DNA of 64,000 nucleotides, taken from positions 3,528,253-3,592,252 of the forward strand of contig NZ_JH719395.1 in the NCBI RefSeq assembly GCF_000271845.1, in the 5' to 3' direction. Under the pieces are notes generated by a model. It saw nothing but the letters and a program-made list of their open reading frames with translations, ran no database searches and was not told where the DNA came from. Positions 59,323-64,000 of the stretch are shown here, piece after piece (positions within the stretch are counted from its first letter, which is position 1; each line of letters begins with the position of its first letter). Source of the stretch: Rhizobium leguminosarum bv. trifolii WSM2297 (GTDB lineage Bacteria; Pseudomonadota; Alphaproteobacteria; Rhizobiales; Rhizobiaceae). Made by a program: the position numbers and the translations under genes.

Positions 59323-59360
59323 AAAAACCCCGCCGGTATGAGCTGACCGGCGGGGTTTTT
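59323..59360. terminator. Bidirectional terminator between trcR and flagellin
   Basis: A long near-perfect stem AAAAACCCCGCCGGT / ACCGGCGGGGTTTTT with an eight-base loop carries A on one side and T on the other. It lies 19 bases past the trcR stop and 24 bases before the flagellin stop. Confidence 0.9.
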
Positions 59361-59383
59361 TGTTGCGGATTGCCTGTTTCCAA

Positions 59384-60319
59384 TTAGCTGCGGAACAGGG
59401 TGAGGATGTTCTGCGCCGAGCTGTTGGCGATCGACAGCGCCTGGACGGCCAGCTGCTGCTGTGTCTGCAATGCCGAGAGCTTGCTCGATTCCTCTTCCAT
59501 ATCGGCATCGACCAGGCGGCCGACGCCGGAGTCGATCGAATCGTGAAGACCGCTGACGAAATTTTCCTGCAGCTGGATCCGGGTCGAGATCGAGCCGAGC
59601 GCCGAGCCGGCGGCGGTCATGGCACCGAGAACCAGTTCGACACCGGTCAAGGCTCCATCGAGCTGGCCCTGGGTGAAACCGGTAATGTCGAGATCATAGA
59701 TCGACGCCATGACGATGACGGTGCCGCCATAGGTTCCGTTGAACGCCGTGCCGAGAATGCCGCTGGTCGTCTCGATCGCCCCGGTGCTCGTCATGCCGAA
59801 GAGCACGTTTCCAAGCGTGCCGGAATCGAGCACGTAATCCGTCATCTTGACGGAGACGGCATTGCTGCCATCGCGGACGAAGGACGAGACGACGCTCTTC
59901 GTGCCGGAAGCCCCGGCAACCCAGTTTTCACCGGAGAAAGACGCCGATTGGGCGATGCTGAGCAGCTGTTCCTGCAGCTGGTCGAGCTCCTGCTGGATCT
60001 TCGTCTTGTCGACGCCTTTTTCCGTGGCGGCGACGATCTTCGCCTTGATGTCGCTGACGATGTCGAGCGCGCTGTCCATGGCCGAATAAGCGGTGTCGAC
60101 CTTGGCCGCGCCGAGGCCGAGGGCATCGGAGACGGCTGAAAGTGCTTTATTATCCGAACGCATGGTCGTTGCGATCGACCAGTAAGCGGCATTGTCGGCC
60201 GCCTTTTCGACGCGATAACCCGAGGAAACGCGACCCTGAGTGTCCTGGAGGCTGTCGTTTACGCCGCGCAAAGTCTGCAGCGCTGCCATGGCAGCGTTGT
60301 TGGTAAGGATGCTTGTCAT
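59384..60319 (-). CDS. Flagellin
   Basis: This 311-residue filament subunit has the conserved D0/D1 N-terminus MTSILTNNAAMAALQTLRGV and the C-terminal QLAVQALSIANSSAQNILTL, with a short variable centre, typical of rhizobial flagellins. No secretion signal is cleaved; export is by the flagellar apparatus. ATG 60319 begins the N-terminal helix. No other flagellar gene is present in the window, so this is a dispersed copy outside the main motility cluster. Confidence 0.93.
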   Translation of the reverse strand: MTSILTNNAAMAALQTLRGVNDSLQDTQGRVSSGYRVEKAADNAAYWSIATTMRSDNKALSAVSDALGLGAAKVDTAYSAMDSALDIVSDIKAKIVAATEKGVDKTKIQQELDQLQEQLLSIAQSASFSGENWVAGASGTKSVVSSFVRDGSNAVSVKMTDYVLDSGTLGNVLFGMTSTGAIETTSGILGTAFNGTYGGTVIVMASIYDLDITGFTQGQLDGALTGVELVLGAMTAAGSALGSISTRIQLQENFVSGLHDSIDSGVGRLVDADMEEESSKLSALQTQQQLAVQALSIANSSAQNILTLFRS

Positions 60320-60575
60320 GATCCGTTCCACAATCGTTGAGAATGGGGCAATCCGGACTGCAGCGCCGCGCGTCTTTCAGACGCGCAAAGGACGCTGTAG
60401 CGCTTCAACTGCTGCATAATTTGTCCATCAATCGATGCCGATTTAAGACATTATGCAGTAGGCCGGTAACGGCGGTCGCATCATGCAAAGCCTGCTATGC
60501 AAGCCATTGCCGTTAACAAATGCTTGCCGCAACATGGTTAACAATTCCTCAATGAGGCTTACCGAACGTTTAATT
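60320..60575. other. Intergenic region upstream of flagellin
   Basis: This 256-base, AT-rich region carries the flagellin promoter on the minus strand and the 3' end of the propionyl-CoA-synthetase-like gene. I saw no terminator with a T run and no clear flagellar sigma-28 box. Confidence 0.4.
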
Positions 60576-62486
60576 TCACATCGGCAGCGAGCCCAGGCCG
60601 CGCCGGCGCAGCGCCTCGGCAATTTCCTCCAAAACCGTTGGATCATCGATAGTTGCCGGCATTTTCCAGGGTATGCCGTCGACAATCTTCTGCATCGTGC
60701 CGCGCAGGATTTTGCCGGAGCGTGTCTTCGGCAATCGGTTAACGGTGATGGCCATCTTGAAGGCAGCGACGGGCCCGATCTGATCGCGAATCATCGCAAC
60801 GACTTCTGATTCGATGGCTGTCACCTCGCGCGAAACATTCCGCTTCAACACCAGGAAACCGCACGGGGCCTGGCCCTTCAGCGCATCGATGACACCGATG
60901 ACCGCGCATTCGGCGACATCGGGATGGCGGGCGCAGACTTCCTCCATCGCCCCGGTCGAGAGCCGATGACCGGCGCAATTGATGATGTCGTCGGTGCGCG
61001 ACATGATGAAGAGATATCCGTCCTCGTCGACATAGCCGGCATCGGCGGTTTTGTAGTAACCAGGAAACTCGTCGAGATAGGCCGACTGGAAACGGTCGTC
61101 CGCATTCCAGAGGGTCGGCAGGCAGCCCGGTGGCAAGGGAAGCTTTATGACGATATTGCCGAGCGTTCCCGCCTCGATCGGATGGCCGGCATCGTCGAGC
61201 ACGGCGATGTCGTAGCCGGGCATCGGCAGCGCCGGAGAACCGTGCTTGACGGGAAGGGCGCCGAGGCCGAGCGGATTGGCGGCGATCGGCCAGCCGGTCT
61301 CCGTCTGCCACCAGTGATCGATGACGGGTATGGCGAGCATGCGTTCCGCCCATTTCAGCGTCTCCGGATCCGCCCTCTCGCCGGCAAGAAACAGCGCCCG
61401 CAGATCCGGCATCGGATATTTGCGCATCAGTTCGCCGTCGCCATCCTCCCGGCGGATGGCTCGGAACGCCGTCGGCGCCGTGAACAGCACGCGGACCTTG
61501 TGCTCCGAGACAACGCGCCAGAATGCGCCGGCATCCGGCGTGCCGACCGGTTTTCCCTCGAAGATCACGGTGGTGACGCCTGAGATCAGCGGCGCATAGA
61601 CGATATAGGAATGTCCGACGACCCAGCCGATATCCGAAGCCGTCCAGAAGACCTCGCCCGGCTTCAAGCCGTAAATGTTCCGCATCGACCAGTGGAGCGC
61701 GACCAAGTGGCCGCCATTGTCGCGTACCACGCCCTTCGGCTGGCCGGTGGTGCCGGAGGTATAGAGGATATAGAGCGGATCTGTCGCCTTGACCGAGACG
61801 CAGGCGATCTCGGCACCGCGATGCTGCGCCACCGCCGCCTCGAAATCCTGATCGCGGCCGCTGACCAGATCGGCCCGAAGCTCCGGCCGCTGCAGCACCA
61901 GACAGCGCGCCGGCTTCGAACGCGCGATCTCGATCGCCTGGTCGACCAGAGGTTTATAGGCGACGATGCGACCGGGCTCGAGCCCGCAACTCGCAGTGAT
62001 CACCAGCTTCGCCCCGCAATCGTCGATGCGGGCAGCAAGCTCGCTGGCGGCAAAGCCTCCGAAGACGACGGAATGGACAGCACCGATGCGGGCGCAGGCG
62101 AGCATCGAAAACACCGCCTGCGGAACCATCGGCATATAGAGGATCACACGATCGCCTCTGCCGATGCCGAGATCGACCAGCGCTGCTGCGATGGCCTTCA
62201 CCTCGTCAAGCACCTCGCTATAGGTGAAACGGCGCTTCTCGCCGGTCATCGCGCTGTCGAAGATGACCGCCGTCTCGCCGCCGCGCCCGGCGGTCACATG
62301 CCGGTCCAGGCAATTGTGACAGGTATTGGTTTCCGCCCCCTCGAACCAGCGGCCGTAGACGCCGGCATCCGGTGAAAAAACCCGCTCCGGCGGTTTGAAC
62401 CAGTCGATATCGGCGGCGGCTTCACGCCAGAAGGCTTCTGGATCGCGTTTCCAGGCCGCGTAGACCTGATGATAGCCGTTCTGCAT
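60576..62486 (-). CDS. prpE: Propionyl-CoA synthetase-like acyl-CoA ligase
   Basis: This 636-residue AMP-forming ligase is paralogous to the Acs at 56412-58367. The ATP loop is YTSGTTGQPKGVVRDNGGH. The acceptor-site context is HWWQTETGWPI, with Trp after Gly where Acs has Gly-His, and the lysine lies in [12 protein letters not shown]. These and the EEQMQNGYHQVYAAW start fit PrpE more than Acs. GGGGAGGAG precedes ATG 62486. The actual acyl substrate (propionate or another short acid) is inference. Confidence 0.88.
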   Translation of the reverse strand: MQNGYHQVYAAWKRDPEAFWREAAADIDWFKPPERVFSPDAGVYGRWFEGAETNTCHNCLDRHVTAGRGGETAVIFDSAMTGEKRRFTYSEVLDEVKAIAAALVDLGIGRGDRVILYMPMVPQAVFSMLACARIGAVHSVVFGGFAASELAARIDDCGAKLVITASCGLEPGRIVAYKPLVDQAIEIARSKPARCLVLQRPELRADLVSGRDQDFEAAVAQHRGAEIACVSVKATDPLYILYTSGTTGQPKGVVRDNGGHLVALHWSMRNIYGLKPGEVFWTASDIGWVVGHSYIVYAPLISGVTTVIFEGKPVGTPDAGAFWRVVSEHKVRVLFTAPTAFRAIRREDGDGELMRKYPMPDLRALFLAGERADPETLKWAERMLAIPVIDHWWQTETGWPIAANPLGLGALPVKHGSPALPMPGYDIAVLDDAGHPIEAGTLGNIVIKLPLPPGCLPTLWNADDRFQSAYLDEFPGYYKTADAGYVDEDGYLFIMSRTDDIINCAGHRLSTGAMEEVCARHPDVAECAVIGVIDALKGQAPCGFLVLKRNVSREVTAIESEVVAMIRDQIGPVAAFKMAITVNRLPKTRSGKILRGTMQKIVDGIPWKMPATIDDPTVLEEIAEALRRRGLGSLPM

Positions 62487-62568
62487 CTGCTCCTCCCCAG
62501 GATGTGCAAGCCTCGATATCAATCTAGGCAGCAGCGGGGAGAACGGGAAGCCCGACCAAAGCAGAGTA

Positions 62569-63228
62569 TCAGCGCGCCCCGAAAATCGCCGATCCGACGC
62601 GCACGCTGGTGGCGCCGAAGGCGATCGCCGTTTCGTAGTCGCCCGACATGCCCATGGAGAGTTTTTCGACGCCGCATTTGAGCGCCAGCTTCGCCAGCAG
62701 GGCAAAATGCGGCCCGGGATTTTCTTCCGCCGGCGGAATGCACATCAGACCCTCGATGGAAAGGCCGAGCTCGTCGCGGCAGAGGGCTGCGAAGGCTGGC
62801 GTGTCGTCAGGCGCGATGCCGGCCTTCTGCGGTTCGAGCCCGGTATTGACCTGGACGTAGAGCCGCGGGCTCTTGTCTTGCCGTTTCATCTCCTCGGCAA
62901 GCGCGCGGGCGATCTTTTCCCGGTCCACCGTCTCGATGACGTCGAACAGCGCCACCGCATCCGCCGCCTTGTTCGATTGCAGCGGTCCGATCAGATGCAA
63001 TTCGACATCCGGCCATTCGGTCTTCAGCGCCGGCCATTTGCCCTGGCTTTCCTGCACCCGGTTCTCACCGAAGACGCGCTGGCCGGCCTCGATGGCCGGG
63101 CGGATTGCTTCCGCCTCGAAGGTCTTCGACACCGCGACGAGCCGAACGGAGCCGGCCGGACGACCCGCCTGACGTTCCCCGGCGGCAATCCGCGACCGCA
63201 CGTCATCCAAGCGCTCTTGAAGTTCCAT
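62569..63228 (-). CDS. YggS/PLPBP family PLP-binding protein
   Basis: This 219-residue TIM-barrel protein of the PLP homeostasis family binds PLP through the lysine in VAVSKTF near residue 35. Further family motifs are FGENRVQES, HLIGPLQSNK and LSMGMSGDYETAI. It has no known catalytic reaction and influences amino-acid and PLP pools. ATG 63228 was used. It is divergent from leuS and 83 bases upstream of prpE on the same strand. Confidence 0.93.
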   Translation of the reverse strand: MELQERLDDVRSRIAAGERQAGRPAGSVRLVAVSKTFEAEAIRPAIEAGQRVFGENRVQESQGKWPALKTEWPDVELHLIGPLQSNKAADAVALFDVIETVDREKIARALAEEMKRQDKSPRLYVQVNTGLEPQKAGIAPDDTPAFAALCRDELGLSIEGLMCIPPAEENPGPHFALLAKLALKCGVEKLSMGMSGDYETAIAFGATSVRVGSAIFGAR

Positions 63229-63407
63229 CGTTCTGCCTCGACATTCAGCATGAGAGTGTTGGCAATGAACTAGCCAGCCATTCTGTGCTTGCCAAGACCC
63301 GTTGCCGCGAAATCGCCCGGCCGGGATGAAGATCAAGCGCTTGCAGCGGCGCGCAAAACTTGACGCTACGGTGGTTTCATGGTGAAGGTCTCGACCAACC
63401 TCCCTGA

Positions 63408-64000
<593 letters not shown>

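Overview
The window reads as core chromosome of a fast-growing rhizobium, closest by my recognition to the Rhizobium etli / leguminosarum / phaseoli group. The reasons are the high GC with strong third-position bias, the gene families and gene order (rplU-rpmA-GNAT-GNAT-obgE-proB-proA-nadD; rsfS-rlmH-envC-like-ctpA-rppH; imuA-imuB-dnaE2; htpX-rsmB-heparinase-purH; acs-trcR), a rhizobial palindromic intergenic element, an alpha-r14/suhB-type small RNA and alphaproteobacterial operators (a GAAC-N7-GAAC SOS box and a Pho box). The species assignment is inference. No phage, insertion sequence, CRISPR array or complete mobile element is visible.

Region by region. (1) 1-690: an AT-richer stretch with a small membrane protein and perhaps a gene remnant, ending exactly at tRNA-Ser(CGA). 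(2) 780-8119: ribosomal proteins L21 and L27, two acetyltransferases, a converging EEP-fold hydrolase, then the overlapping obgE-proB-proA-nadD run (ribosome assembly GTPase, proline synthesis, NAD synthesis). (3) 8135-11825: a block between nadD and rsfS holding a minus-strand small RNA with three anti-Shine-Dalgarno loops, the molybdate importer modABC with two ModE-like palindromes and a RIME-like repeat, and a short ModE-type regulator. (4) 12035-17808: rsfS, rlmH, an EnvC-like LytM protein, ctpA, a polysaccharide-deacetylase-like protein and rppH. (5) 17896-24767: bfd-bfr iron storage, then the SOS-controlled mutagenesis cassette imuA-imuB-dnaE2. (6) 24894-31338: a small zincin, a CoA-ester lyase with a DUF1737 partner, a VOC protein, leuD and leuB on either side of a PLP dehydratase, and a PAP2 phosphatase.

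(7) 31381-37797: a sugar-porter-fold MHS transporter with a very large internal insertion, then a minus-strand series of Pho-box-controlled alkaline phosphatase, a Tat-like exported DUF3299-type protein, an ABC ATPase and an FtsX-like permease with a histidine-rich loop. I consider this series the best candidate for an under-described system, probably linked to metal handling. (8) 38134-50026: asd, a lytic transglycosylase, a GGDEF diguanylate cyclase, beta-carbonic anhydrase, a pyridoxal kinase, the giant NAD-glutamate dehydrogenase and a UMF1-family transporter. (9) 50063-56303: purH, heparinase-like, rsmB-like and htpX genes read leftward, with a divergent SdhAF4-type assembly factor. (10) 56412-64000: acetyl-CoA synthetase, the TrcR cell-cycle regulator, a lone flagellin, a propionyl-CoA-synthetase-like enzyme, a YggS-family protein and the 5' part of leuS, which runs off the right edge.

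Most of the content is housekeeping. The accessory or regulatory interest lies at the tRNA-Ser edge, the sRNA/mod block, the MHS transporter insertion and the phoA/ABC series. Start codons were chosen by ribosome binding site and family length and often differ from the longest open frame. All family assignments are from recognition of the sequence, not from a database search.
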